Assembly: GCA_018242665.1 (NCBI GenBank)
Contig: JAFEBL010000018.1
Coordinates: forward strand, 1 to 59,288
Direction of reading: 5' to 3'
From: Nitrospira sp.
GTDB lineage: Bacteria; Nitrospirota; Nitrospiria; Nitrospirales; Nitrospiraceae
Length of the DNA stretch: 59,288 bases
Within the stretch, counting starts at the first letter, position 1, and each line of letters starts with the position of its first letter. Of the stretch, positions 1 through 8,233 are shown in pieces. The notes beneath the pieces are model-generated. The model was given only the letters and a program-made list of their open reading frames with translations, had not been told where the DNA came from and did no database searches. A program made the position numbers and the translations under genes.

Positions 1-165
1 GTCTCGTTGACAGGGGAGCTTACATGGGTACGGCAATTCAGAGAACGACGCCACCAATTGGGAAGCAGGTGTTATTCTTCAGTCACTATCCGAACTCTCA
101 TCGATCGTATGGGTTTTGCGAAAGAGCGAATAGCAGAAGCCTTGAAACCTTCCCTCTGCGGGTAA
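1..165 (+). CDS. Possible C-terminal fragment of an upstream gene
   Basis: Frame 1 is open from the window edge to a TAA at 163-165, giving about 54 residues rich in Arg and Leu. It lies just upstream of, and co-directional with, the glycosyltransferase, as expected for the tail of another surface-polysaccharide gene. I recognise no domain, and an open frame this short could arise by chance, so coding status is uncertain. Confidence 0.3.
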   Translation, partial: VSLTGELTWVRQFRERRHQLGSRCYSSVTIRTLIDRMGFAKERIAEALKPSLCG

Positions 166-196
166 GTTTGCTATAAATTGCAATCTCACGGTCTCA

Positions 197-1426
197 ATGA
201 AGATCATTTTTGTAAATCGGTTCTTTTACCCTGACCACTCAGCAACAAGCCAGATGTTGTCTGACCTGGCCTTCAGCCTCGCACAATCAGGACGCGACGT
301 TTCGATCCTCACGAGTCGCCAAGCTTACGATAACCCAATGACTACATTTCCCAGCGCGACCATCGAACAAGGCGTTCAGATAGTTCGTGTGTGGTCGACA
401 CGTTTCGGTCGACGAAGTCTGGTGGGGCGAGTACTCGATTATTTGACCTTTTACGTGAGTGCCTTCGTACACATGCTTTCAATGGTACAACGGGGAGACC
501 TACTCGTCGCCAAAACAGACCCTCCCTTGATCTCTGTCGTCAGCGCAGTGGTGGTACATCTTCGCAGGGCCATATTGATGAATTGGATTCAAGACTTATT
601 TCCGGAGGTTGCCTCTGCACTAGTTGGAAACCAAACAAAAAGTGCTTGTGACATTCTCCGCTGGCTTAGAAATTGGTCCCTTCGGACGGCCGTACAAAAT
701 GTGGTGATCGGAGAAAGGATGGAGCAAAAGCTTCGTGACGAGGGGATTGCCGAGCATCGCATCACGGTCATACATAATTGGGCTGATGGCAACGCCATTC
801 ATCCAATAGACATTGCTGACAATGAACTTCGAAGCGAGTGGAATTTGCAGAACCGATTTGTTGTTGGGTACTCAGGCAATTTGGGCAGGGCGCATGAGTT
901 CCAGACAATTTTGGACGCGATGTATCTACTCCGTAACGATTCCCATATTGTGTTTTTGTTTATTGGGGGAGGTGCCCAGCGAGGTTGGTTGAAGCAAGCG
1001 ATTGAGAAGCGCAATCTGCCTAATGGGGTATTCAAACCGTATCAACCGCGAGAGCGATTGAGTTTGAGTCTGGGCGTACCAGACCTACACCTCATCTCGC
1101 TTCAGCCGCTTCTCGAAGGCTTGATAGTCCCGAGCAAGTTTTATGGAATTGCCGCTGCAGGTAGACCTGCGCTTTACATCGGCGATCAAGACGGGGAAAT
1201 CCCTATGATACTCCACAAAATGAATTGTGGGATTAGTGTCGGCCTAAACCAATCTGAGAAAGCATCGGATACAATCAAAATGTTGGCTGGTAATCCGGAG
1301 ATATGCAAGCGCTATGGGCGCAATGCAAGGGATATATTCGAAAAGCGTTTCGACCTAAGACATGCCGAAAGAGCTTGGAAAGCCGCAATTCACAGAGCGT
1401 CTAAGCAAGCTGACTATTATATGTAA
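197..1426 (+). CDS. Glycosyltransferase family 4 (WbuB-like)
   Basis: The 409-residue protein has the GT-B, family-4 layout. It starts MKIIFVNRFFYPDHSATSQ, the usual N-terminal Rossmann start of WbuB-type sugar transferases. The acceptor-domain patch around residue 175 (VIGERMEQKL) leads into a donor-binding half with VVGYSGNLGRAHEF near 220 and PSKFYGIAAAGRP near 310, which is the nucleotide-sugar binding region. It should transfer a sugar from a nucleotide donor to a lipid-linked glycan at the inner membrane face. It sits at the head of an exopolysaccharide locus. The Shine-Dalgarno is weak, but the start fits the family N-terminus. Sugar specificity cannot be read from sequence. Confidence 0.85.
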   Translation: MKIIFVNRFFYPDHSATSQMLSDLAFSLAQSGRDVSILTSRQAYDNPMTTFPSATIEQGVQIVRVWSTRFGRRSLVGRVLDYLTFYVSAFVHMLSMVQRGDLLVAKTDPPLISVVSAVVVHLRRAILMNWIQDLFPEVASALVGNQTKSACDILRWLRNWSLRTAVQNVVIGERMEQKLRDEGIAEHRITVIHNWADGNAIHPIDIADNELRSEWNLQNRFVVGYSGNLGRAHEFQTILDAMYLLRNDSHIVFLFIGGGAQRGWLKQAIEKRNLPNGVFKPYQPRERLSLSLGVPDLHLISLQPLLEGLIVPSKFYGIAAAGRPALYIGDQDGEIPMILHKMNCGISVGLNQSEKASDTIKMLAGNPEICKRYGRNARDIFEKRFDLRHAERAWKAAIHRASKQADYYM

Positions 1427-1456
1427 AGTTAGTCCGATCCGGGAAGGAGCGCCTCG

Positions 1457-2362
1457 ATGCTGTCTCCGAAGCAAATTCTAAGAACCCTGATTGGTTTTAT
1501 ATTGGCAGTCTCGTTTAGCTGGGGCAATTGTGTGCCTGAACCAGCTGCTGCTCAGGAGTCACCGGACAAGCGATCCTTTCTGGTTTTCGATGGAACTTTG
1601 TTCGCTGAAAAGCCCGATCTGTCGCTATATGGCTTAAAGCCGTTATCTATTGCTTACGCTGGGGCCCTTGGGACCGACTGGACGCAATACCCCGATCGAC
1701 TGCCGGACCGAAGTCAGGTCGAGAAGGTCGCACGTGCGGCTGCGGAGAAATCAGGGAGGGTGGCAATTGATATTGAGCATTGGGCTTTAAAGGGTAATCC
1801 TCAGGAGGTTAGACGAAATATCCAAAAATATATAACCGTTCTGAATTGGTTTAGGGAGGTAGCCCCAGACCTCGGGATCGGCTTTTATGGAGTGCCCCCA
1901 TTACGTGACTATTGGCGTGCGATTAAGCGTCCAGGAGCGGAAGAGCGCAACGCTTGGTTAAGAGAAAATGATGAGCTTCGCCCCCTCTCAGAGTCGGTCG
2001 ACATACTATTTCCTTCACTATACACGTTTTACAATGATCGGGAAGGTTGGGTTCGCTACGCCAAAGCCCAGATCGAGGAAGCAAGGCGATATGGTAACAA
2101 TAAGCTGATCTACGTTTTTCTATGGCCGCAGTTTCATGATTCCAACCACTTGCTCAAAGGGGTCTATCTCCCTCAAGACTTTTGGGAGTTAGAGCTGGAA
2201 ACCGCCAGGCAGCTCGCTGATGGCGTTGTGATCTGGGGAGGCTGGGGCACAAACAACAAACCTATGAAATGGGATGAGCACGCCACTTGGTGGCTGGCGA
2301 CAAAAGATTTTATGAGGGCTGTCAGTGCACCCCATCAGCCAAGCAAGAATTCGGTTAAATAA
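1457..2362 (+). CDS. Secreted GH56 (hyaluronidase)-like protein, copy 1
   Basis: A 301-residue protein with a signal peptide ending near AAAQE (about residue 33), then one alpha/beta domain. Motifs in order recall eukaryotic GH56 hyaluronidases: AIDIEHW (D105, E107; compare VIDWEEW with its catalytic Asp-x-Glu), GFYGVPP (142-148), ENDELRPL, LFPSLYT (184-190), FLWPQFHDSN (221-230) and GVVIWGGWG (246-254). Seen here: the motif order and spacing. Inferred: a TIM-barrel glycosidase acting on an amino-sugar polymer outside the cell, possibly the locus's own exopolysaccharide. A GGGAAGGAG ribosome site precedes the ATG. It has a paralogue at 2926-3828. It could instead be a catalytically altered carbohydrate-binding relative. 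Confidence 0.65.
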   Translation: MLSPKQILRTLIGFILAVSFSWGNCVPEPAAAQESPDKRSFLVFDGTLFAEKPDLSLYGLKPLSIAYAGALGTDWTQYPDRLPDRSQVEKVARAAAEKSGRVAIDIEHWALKGNPQEVRRNIQKYITVLNWFREVAPDLGIGFYGVPPLRDYWRAIKRPGAEERNAWLRENDELRPLSESVDILFPSLYTFYNDREGWVRYAKAQIEEARRYGNNKLIYVFLWPQFHDSNHLLKGVYLPQDFWELELETARQLADGVVIWGGWGTNNKPMKWDEHATWWLATKDFMRAVSAPHQPSKNSVK

Positions 2363-2925
2363 TTTCACCTCGATCCGAGGTCACAGAAAAATAGACGCGA
2401 GTGATCGCCCATAGGCCACTGTGCTGCTCCCGATGTTCACTATGAAACGCTTGTGGGAAAGCTCTGACGCACAATCCGAAAGCTTAAAGAAGGGAAGCAC
2501 TAAGAATCATCTTCTTCGATCTCGCCGTATGATGTGATTCAGTTCCGCTGACCGTGCGGTGCTAGTTCAAGCACTTTCAACATCGCCACGTCCTACATTT
2601 GACGTTTCTTTATTTGACCTTCCCTCGCTCATTACTTGTCCTGTAAATCCCCTCGCCTTGTGGGCAGGACAGTACCGTGTCATGTCGCAGAATGATCCAC
2701 CGTAAACGACAACTGCGTGCGTATCGACAAAGAGGAAAAAGAGTCATGGCATTTACTCGCTTCTGTCAAGTTGTCGTTGCGTGCAACCGAAGAACATTGT
2801 AGGTAGGGCACGCTGCTTTCCATCGATCATCAAATTGTCACGTCACGTGCGGACCGGACGGCTGGCGATCGCCGAGCGTTCACTTTACTTGAATTAATCA
2901 ATCATAGTGTTTCATGGGAGCACAC
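2363..2925. other. 563-bp intergenic region, no gene seen
   Basis: No convincing reading frame lies on either strand between the two GH56-like paralogues. I see no clear terminator, IS end or tRNA. The base composition is lower in G+C than in the later parts of the window. The region presumably carries the promoter of the second copy, but no consensus -35/-10 pair stands out. Confidence 0.5.
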
Positions 2926-3828
2926 ATGTTGAAATTCTCACATATAAGGACCATCCCCGTCGTGGCCGTCATAGTGACTGGATTCGTGGCATGTTCAGTT
3001 CTCCTACTTGTCTGCTTGCTGTCGGAGCCAGTCGTGCAAGCACAGGCTTTGTCGAATAAGAAACCATTTATAGTATTTGATGGCATGATGTATGGTGGCA
3101 AGCCAGACTTGTCCGTTCATGGCATCCGCCCCATCTCGATCGCGTATACAGGTCAATTCGGAAATCAGTGGTACAAAAATCCCGACACCTTGCCCGAGAA
3201 AAGCATTGTTGAGCAGGTCGCTTTGGAAGCCCAGGCAAAGAATTTTCCTGTGGTCATCGACATCGAACATTGGTCGTTGGTGGGGGATTTCAACCGGGTG
3301 CGCGACAGCGTCTCCAAATATATGTCCGTGCTTGAATGGTTCAAGGAGGCGGCTCCTAACTTGTCGGTCGGATACTATGGCGCGCCACCGATACGCGACT
3401 ATTGGAAGTCGCTTAAGTCGCCAACGAGCAAGGAATGGGCAGCGTTTGCAAAGGAAAATGATCAACTCCGACCGTTGGCGGGAGCGGTGGACATCTTTTT
3501 TCCTTCGCTTTACACCTACTATACCGACCGCGGCGGATGGGTCCGGTACGCGTACGCCCAAATAGCCGAGGCTCGTCGCAATGCGAACGGGAAACCCGTC
3601 TATGTATTTTTATGGCCGCAATACCACGACTCCAACCCGTCACTCAAGGGTGCATTCCTCCCTGCTGATTTCTGGAGACTTCAATTGCAGATGGCCAAGC
3701 AATATGCCGACGGAATCGTCCTTTGGGGCGGATGGGGTCCAAAAGGGCGAATGAACTGGGACGAGAATGCAGCCTGGTGGCTCGTGACGAAGGAATTCAT
3801 GAAAAAATTGCCACCAGTGCAGCCATAA
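2926..3828 (+). CDS. Secreted GH56 (hyaluronidase)-like protein, copy 2
   Basis: Paralogue of the 1457-2362 gene along its whole length. It has an N-terminal membrane/signal segment (IPVVAVIVTGFVACSVLLLV) and then the same motif series: VVIDIEHW (Asp-x-Glu), VGYYGAPPIRDYW, KENDQLRPLAG, FFPSLYTYY, VFLWPQYHDSN and GIVLWGGWG. I choose the ATG at 2926 because GGGAG lies five bases upstream; an ATG at 2914 is in frame but has no ribosome site. Conservation of the Asp-x-Glu pair in both copies argues for retained catalysis. The tandem duplication suggests two substrates or dosage. Function is inferred from motif resemblance only. Confidence 0.65.
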   Translation: MLKFSHIRTIPVVAVIVTGFVACSVLLLVCLLSEPVVQAQALSNKKPFIVFDGMMYGGKPDLSVHGIRPISIAYTGQFGNQWYKNPDTLPEKSIVEQVALEAQAKNFPVVIDIEHWSLVGDFNRVRDSVSKYMSVLEWFKEAAPNLSVGYYGAPPIRDYWKSLKSPTSKEWAAFAKENDQLRPLAGAVDIFFPSLYTYYTDRGGWVRYAYAQIAEARRNANGKPVYVFLWPQYHDSNPSLKGAFLPADFWRLQLQMAKQYADGIVLWGGWGPKGRMNWDENAAWWLVTKEFMKKLPPVQP

Positions 3829-3924
3829 GACATGAGGACGTGCCGAGTCCATGTTTGTTCACGTTACTCGTGTGCACGTGTGAAATGCTAAACCATGCTC
3901 ATACCAAATGTGTGGATGCCTCTT

Positions 3925-3937
3925 AGTACTGTCCAGA
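3925..3937. repeat. 13-bp direct repeat, copy 1 (AGTACTGTCCAGA)
   Basis: AGTACTGTCCAGA occurs here and again, exactly, at 4118-4130, bracketing the presumed promoter region of the VPLPA-CTERM gene. The core AGTACT is self-complementary. It may be a regulator-binding site or a chance remnant. Confidence 0.4.
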
Positions 3938-4033
3938 CCGAGCACAATAGGTCCACTTGGCTCCATCCACACTCTCAATCGTAATATTCTGACACACTTT
4001 GCTCGCGCATCTCGATGTAAGCTCGGCACGCGT

Positions 4034-4049
4034 GTAGGGTAATCCCTAC
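4034..4049. promoter_or_regulatory. Inverted repeat GTAGGG-N4-CCCTAC upstream of sorted-protein gene
   Basis: A perfect 6-bp inverted repeat with a 4-base spacer lies in the 394-bp gap before the VPLPA-CTERM gene, just upstream of an A/T-rich stretch (4061-4095) that could hold the promoter. Its dyad form fits a dimeric regulator's operator, for example of the LuxR/FixJ kind. The regulator is not identified. Confidence 0.35.
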
Positions 4050-4117
4050 GGAGTTATCGAATACGTATAAATATTTTTCATTTTGTAAAAAAAACCTTGC
4101 GCTGATTTTAACTTTTG

Positions 4118-4130
4118 AGTACTGTCCAGA
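4118..4130. repeat. 13-bp direct repeat, copy 2 (AGTACTGTCCAGA)
   Basis: Exact second copy of the 3925-3937 repeat, 193 bp downstream of it and about 90 bp before the start codon of the sorted protein. Confidence 0.4.
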
Positions 4131-4222
4131 GATGTAGAATCAATCCAGCAAGCAATCTGACTCTACGTAGCGGACCACGCATAATACCGATGTGGGTTTT
4201 TATCCTGTCGAGGAGGAAGAGG

Positions 4223-4909
4223 ATGACAAAGAGCAATCGTAAGACTGTGCGAACGATGATCGGCCTCGGAGTGGGGCTGTTCTGTGCCATGCTGATGGCA
4301 CCTGATCAAAGTCGAGCAGCGTCAATCTCCTTCAACTTTACTGGATCCGTGGGAGATGTCTTCGGCGGAGTGTTCACCCCTCGCGGTTTCGGAGCAGATG
4401 GTTTTACTACCTCTCTTCCAGTATCGGGAGGCGCCACCATCAACTCGCTCGCAACAGACTCCAATGCAGCTTCCAATATTGGACGGTATAACCCGATCCA
4501 GGATTTCTCGGTTAGTGTCGGGACGTATTTTGCCACATATGCACCGGGCAATAGCTTCGTCAGAGTTACCAACAGTGCACCTGGAGCCGGCAGCGATATC
4601 TATGAACTGCGCATCAATGGCTTACTTGGGGACGCGGTCAACGGGTTCAAGCCAACCAACTTCATCCTTGAGCTCACCGATCCGACCGGTACGGCCTTCT
4701 CCAGTGATGCGCTCCCGGCAGGTGCACCAAGTCTTTCATCCTTCGCGCGCTCTGAGTTCCGCCTGCTCTTTGGCGCTGCCAGCACGAGGGTCCAAGGTGC
4801 CTTAACATCTCTCGTACCGTTGCCAGCGGCGGTGTGGTTGTTCGGCGCAGGGTTGATCGCGCTGGTCGGCTTGGGTTCGCGTGGTCTGGTCACGAGAAAA
4901 GAGTCGTAA
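4223..4909 (+). CDS. VPLPA-CTERM (PEP-CTERM family) sorted surface protein
   Basis: A 228-residue secreted protein. An N-terminal signal peptide (TMIGLGVGLFCAMLMAPDQSRAA) precedes a Ser/Gly/Phe-rich domain of unknown fold. The C-terminus is a textbook exosortase sorting signal: VPLPA at about 198-202, a hydrophobic stretch (AVWLFGAGLIALVGLG), then a basic tail ending RKES. I place the start at ATG 4223, preceded by GAGGAGGAAGAGG; an in-frame TTG at 4115 would add an unlikely leader. XrtD, encoded next, is the exosortase class that recognises VPLPA, so this is its probable substrate: cut at the motif and delivered to the surface or matrix. It is the only such substrate seen in the window. Confidence 0.85.
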   Translation: MTKSNRKTVRTMIGLGVGLFCAMLMAPDQSRAASISFNFTGSVGDVFGGVFTPRGFGADGFTTSLPVSGGATINSLATDSNAASNIGRYNPIQDFSVSVGTYFATYAPGNSFVRVTNSAPGAGSDIYELRINGLLGDAVNGFKPTNFILELTDPTGTAFSSDALPAGAPSLSSFARSEFRLLFGAASTRVQGALTSLVPLPAAVWLFGAGLIALVGLGSRGLVTRKES

Positions 4910-4993
4910 GTTTGACTGAAAGCACCCCGACCTGCTGTTCAACCGCCTGCATCGCTTCGTCACTCCCGGCGTCTAGCGACTACCTCGGTCTTT

Positions 4994-5023
4994 ATTCCTC
5001 TCCCCCAGCTGGGGGAGAGGAAT
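4994..5023. repeat. Perfect 30-bp palindrome between sorted protein and xrtD
   Basis: Bases 4994-5008 are the exact reverse complement of 5009-5023 (core CTCCCCCAGCTGGGGGAG). It lies between the sorted-protein stop codon and the exosortase start. No T-run follows on either strand, so a simple intrinsic terminator is doubtful. It may stabilise or attenuate the transcript between an abundant structural protein and a low-level enzyme. Confidence 0.6.
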
Positions 5024-5044
5024 AGCATCACATCCAGGTGTTCC

Positions 5045-6589
5045 TTGGTTGTCATCGGATTACTGACTGTAGCCGCATTGGGCTACATCTACGCCGATAG
5101 CTTAGTATTTCTCTTTGGCCAATGGGGCTGGGACGATTATAGCCATGGGCCATTCATCCCAATCATCAGCGCATTTCTTGCCTGGCAACGGCGAGCCCAA
5201 CTGGCAACACCGAGGATTTCCCCTTCTTGGGCAGGGACCGCACTGGTGGCCATTGGATTGCTGCTCTTCATAGTGGGGGACTATGCCACACTCTATGTCT
5301 TACTCCATTTCTCCTTGTGGATTGTGATCGTTGGCGTCGTTCTCTCGTTCCTTGGATTTCCTGGATTGCGAGTGCTGGTCTTCCCATTGACTTATCTGTT
5401 GGTCGCGATTCCTCTGCCCATCTTTTTCTACAACAGTCTCTCAAGCCAGTTGCAATTGTGGTCGTCAGCACTAGGAGTCGGATTCTTACAGGCCATTGGG
5501 GTTACGGCCTTCAGAGAGGGGAATGTAATCGATCTCGGTCCGGTTCAATTGCAGGTCGCCGAAGCATGCAGTGGAATCCGTTACCTTTTCCCCCTTACCG
5601 CGCTGGCCCTCCTCTGTGCCTACCTGTACCGCGATCGCCTATGGAAACGCATTGCGCTTGTCGTATCGGCCCTTCCTGTTTCAATCTTCATCAATGGGCT
5701 TCGCATCGGCATCGTCGGTGTGCTCGTGGACTTCTATGGACCGCAGGCGGCCGAGGGATTTCTGCACCTCTTTGAAGGCTGGGTACTATTCTTCGCCACC
5801 CTGGCTTTCCTTGTGCTCGAAATGTGGATGTTGACGAAAATTCATCCTCTGGCTGAGTCAACAAGTCTGTCAGAACGATTCTCCTCCGGCCTCATTCCCG
5901 AATCGGTGGAATTGGAACCAGCCACATCAGGCATGCCATTCAGACAACCATCTAAGGCTCCTGCATATGTTGGAAGCTTGGCCATGATTCTTCCCTTTGC
6001 CATCCTGTTCCCCTCAATGGGAGAGCGGCAGGAGATCGTCCCGGATCGTTCGACATTTGTGAATTTTTCTATGCGCATTGGGGAGTGGCAGGGAAATCCA
6101 CAACCAGTGGAACCCCAACTCATCTCGGCCTTACGTTTTGACGATTACCTGCTGGCCGACTATACAGCGCCGGGAGGCGGGCCGCTTACGCTCTATATGG
6201 CCTACTACCAATCGCAGCGAAAGGGACAATCTGCGCATTCTCCGCAAAGCTGTATCCCCGGTGGTGGATGGGAAATCACCTCCAAACGAACAGTGAATCT
6301 GCCAATCGACGGACTCACCCAACCGGTCAATCGGGTACTGATTCAAAAAGATCGGCAAAAACAGCTTGTGGTTTATTGGTTCAAACAGCGTGATCGGATT
6401 CTGTCCAACGAGTATCTAGTAAAACTGTATTTATTGTGGGATGCGATGACGAGGAAACGAAGTGATGGAGCCCTGATTCGATTGTCTGCTGCCGTTGATC
6501 CCGGGCAAGACGAGCAAGAAGTCGAGCAGCGAATGATTCAATTTGCACAGAGCATTCAACCTCAACTGAATCGCTATATCCCGGATTGA
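5045..6589 (+). CDS. xrtD: Exosortase XrtD with fused EpsI domain (VPLPA-CTERM-specific)
   Basis: A 514-residue polytopic membrane protein. The first 275 residues carry about eight hydrophobic segments and the exosortase signature: WGWDDYSHGP near 28, the catalytic Cys in EACSGIR (C175), Arg in FINGLRIG (R220) and His in LHLFEGW (H241). The C-terminal ~200 residues are an EpsI (DUF3485) domain with GEWQGNP and HSPQSCIPGGGWEI. Exosortases are transpeptidase-like enzymes of the inner membrane that process PEP-CTERM proteins. The fusion to EpsI and the neighbouring VPLPA substrate identify the XrtD class. The start is a TTG with a poor ribosome site. The stop lies just before the next gene's ATG, so translation is likely coupled. 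Confidence 0.88.
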   Translation: MVVIGLLTVAALGYIYADSLVFLFGQWGWDDYSHGPFIPIISAFLAWQRRAQLATPRISPSWAGTALVAIGLLLFIVGDYATLYVLLHFSLWIVIVGVVLSFLGFPGLRVLVFPLTYLLVAIPLPIFFYNSLSSQLQLWSSALGVGFLQAIGVTAFREGNVIDLGPVQLQVAEACSGIRYLFPLTALALLCAYLYRDRLWKRIALVVSALPVSIFINGLRIGIVGVLVDFYGPQAAEGFLHLFEGWVLFFATLAFLVLEMWMLTKIHPLAESTSLSERFSSGLIPESVELEPATSGMPFRQPSKAPAYVGSLAMILPFAILFPSMGERQEIVPDRSTFVNFSMRIGEWQGNPQPVEPQLISALRFDDYLLADYTAPGGGPLTLYMAYYQSQRKGQSAHSPQSCIPGGGWEITSKRTVNLPIDGLTQPVNRVLIQKDRQKQLVVYWFKQRDRILSNEYLVKLYLLWDAMTRKRSDGALIRLSAAVDPGQDEQEVEQRMIQFAQSIQPQLNRYIPD

Positions 6590-6591
6590 CC

Positions 6592-8220
6592 ATGACCAGC
6601 GCCGTCTTTTTCAGCTTTGTCACTTCGCTGTTCATTTGCATGGCCTTGATCCCGCCGCTGCAATTGAACGCCGGACGATGGAGCTTCATGGATCTCCCCG
6701 GCGAGCGGAAAGTCCACGCCAATCCCATCCCGAGAATCGGCGGGATAGCGTTCGGCTTTTCGGCGCTCCTGTCCATCTTCTTCTGGGTTCCTCCGGACCC
6801 GATTGTCCTGCCGATGCTCCTAAGCTCATTGGTCATCCTTGGATTTGGCATTTGGGACGACCGCGCCGGCTTACATTACAGAATAAAGCTCGTCGGCCAG
6901 CTGCTGGCCGCCTTTGTCGTGGTGGTCATCGGGGAAATTCGTTTCGAACAGATCCCATTTGTATTCGAAGACAATGTCCCCATGTGGCTGGCCATTCCAC
7001 TCACGGTAGTATTTTTGATCGGGGCTGCCAACGCGGTCAATCTTTCCGACGGTTTGGACGGATTGGCCGGTGGGCTGGCGTTTCTCAGTTTCGCCGGCAT
7101 CGCCTATTTGGCGTATCTGGCACATGACCTTCCCGTCCTGGTCATGGCCGCAGGCATTCTAGGGGGACTACTTGGGTTTCTTCGGTACAATACGTACCCT
7201 GCCAGGATTTTTATGGGCGATGCGGGAAGTCAGCTGCTCGGCTTTTCCATGGGGGTGCTGGTCCTGGTCTTGAGCGATCCAGCACGTACCCCGTTCACAG
7301 TGGCGATCGGTCTGCTTGTGCTGGGCTTGCCATTTCTGGATACGATTGCCGTGATGGGGCAGCGTCTTGTGAAGGGCCGATCGCCCTTCATCGGCGATCG
7401 GAACCATGTTCATCACAAGCTGCTGGCACTCGGGCTCTCACATTACGAGGCGGTCATCGTCATCTATGGAATTCAAGCCGTCATGGTCGGTCTGGCCTAT
7501 CTCCTTCGTTGGCAGAGCGATGCCCTCGTCCTTGGGGCCTATGGTGCCTTTGCCATCGGCATGTTGTCGTTGTTTGTCGCAACGGAGCGGGCAGAGTTGG
7601 TATTTGCCGGGCCTTCCGGCGGCCGTATGCTCTCGGATACCAAACTCGCGAGGGCGGCGCAATGGTTGAGCGGAATGGCGCCACGATTCCTGGCCATCGT
7701 GGTGCCGTTGTTCTTGGTTGTCAATGTCTTTGTGCCGGGTCATGTCCCGATGGACGTCGGATACGCCGCATTGAGTCTCTTTGCCGTGGTGCTCGCCGGC
7801 CTCTGGCTGCTGCCTCAGCATCGCTCGCATTTCGTGCGAGGAGGTCTCTACGTCGGCAGCGCATTTCTGATGTACATGGGAGAACAATCCGATCTCTCAG
7901 ACATGTGGCCGCTGTACGTCACCCACAACACGCTGCTGGGCATCATTGCCATCCTGGTCGTCCTGAGCATGCGCTTCAGCCGTAGCAATCGGTTTCAGAC
8001 CACTCCGCTGGACTACCTGATGGTGTTCTTCGCGTTGATCGTGCCGCTCTTGCCGGAAATGCGCGCCGATATGCCGACTCTCAGCATTTTGGCCGCCAAG
8101 CTCATCGTGCTGTATTTTTCCTTTGAACTCATTTTGCATACCTTTGATGATCGCATGGAACAATTCGGTCTTGTCTCCTTATGGATCTTGCTCGGATTGG
8201 GTATTCGCGCATGGTTCTGA
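6592..8220 (+). CDS. WecA/TagO-like undecaprenyl-phosphate sugar-1-phosphate transferase
   Basis: Polytopic enzyme of the MraY/WecA superfamily, about 542 residues. It should move a sugar-1-phosphate (typically HexNAc-1-P from UDP-sugar) onto undecaprenyl phosphate, starting the exopolysaccharide repeat unit. Conserved cytoplasmic-loop motifs: GIWDDRAG (~88), VNLSDGLDGLAGG (~147), FMGDAGS (~206), PFLDT, and DRNHVHHKLLALGLS (~268), whose His cluster marks the WecA rather than the MraY branch. Extra hydrophobic helices follow residue 320, making it longer than the usual ~350-residue WecA. It starts two bases after the xrtD stop. An in-frame TTG at 6586 is a less likely start. Confidence 0.85.
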   Translation: MTSAVFFSFVTSLFICMALIPPLQLNAGRWSFMDLPGERKVHANPIPRIGGIAFGFSALLSIFFWVPPDPIVLPMLLSSLVILGFGIWDDRAGLHYRIKLVGQLLAAFVVVVIGEIRFEQIPFVFEDNVPMWLAIPLTVVFLIGAANAVNLSDGLDGLAGGLAFLSFAGIAYLAYLAHDLPVLVMAAGILGGLLGFLRYNTYPARIFMGDAGSQLLGFSMGVLVLVLSDPARTPFTVAIGLLVLGLPFLDTIAVMGQRLVKGRSPFIGDRNHVHHKLLALGLSHYEAVIVIYGIQAVMVGLAYLLRWQSDALVLGAYGAFAIGMLSLFVATERAELVFAGPSGGRMLSDTKLARAAQWLSGMAPRFLAIVVPLFLVVNVFVPGHVPMDVGYAALSLFAVVLAGLWLLPQHRSHFVRGGLYVGSAFLMYMGEQSDLSDMWPLYVTHNTLLGIIAILVVLSMRFSRSNRFQTTPLDYLMVFFALIVPLLPEMRADMPTLSILAAKLIVLYFSFELILHTFDDRMEQFGLVSLWILLGLGIRAWF

Positions 8221-8233
8221 ACAGGGTGCGTCT

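Noticed and set aside
4050..4222. Sigma-54 promoter before the VPLPA-CTERM gene, as seen in some exosortase systems
   Set aside because: No GG-N10-GC pair with acceptable flanks could be placed in the leader; TTGC at 4096-4099 has no matching -24 element.
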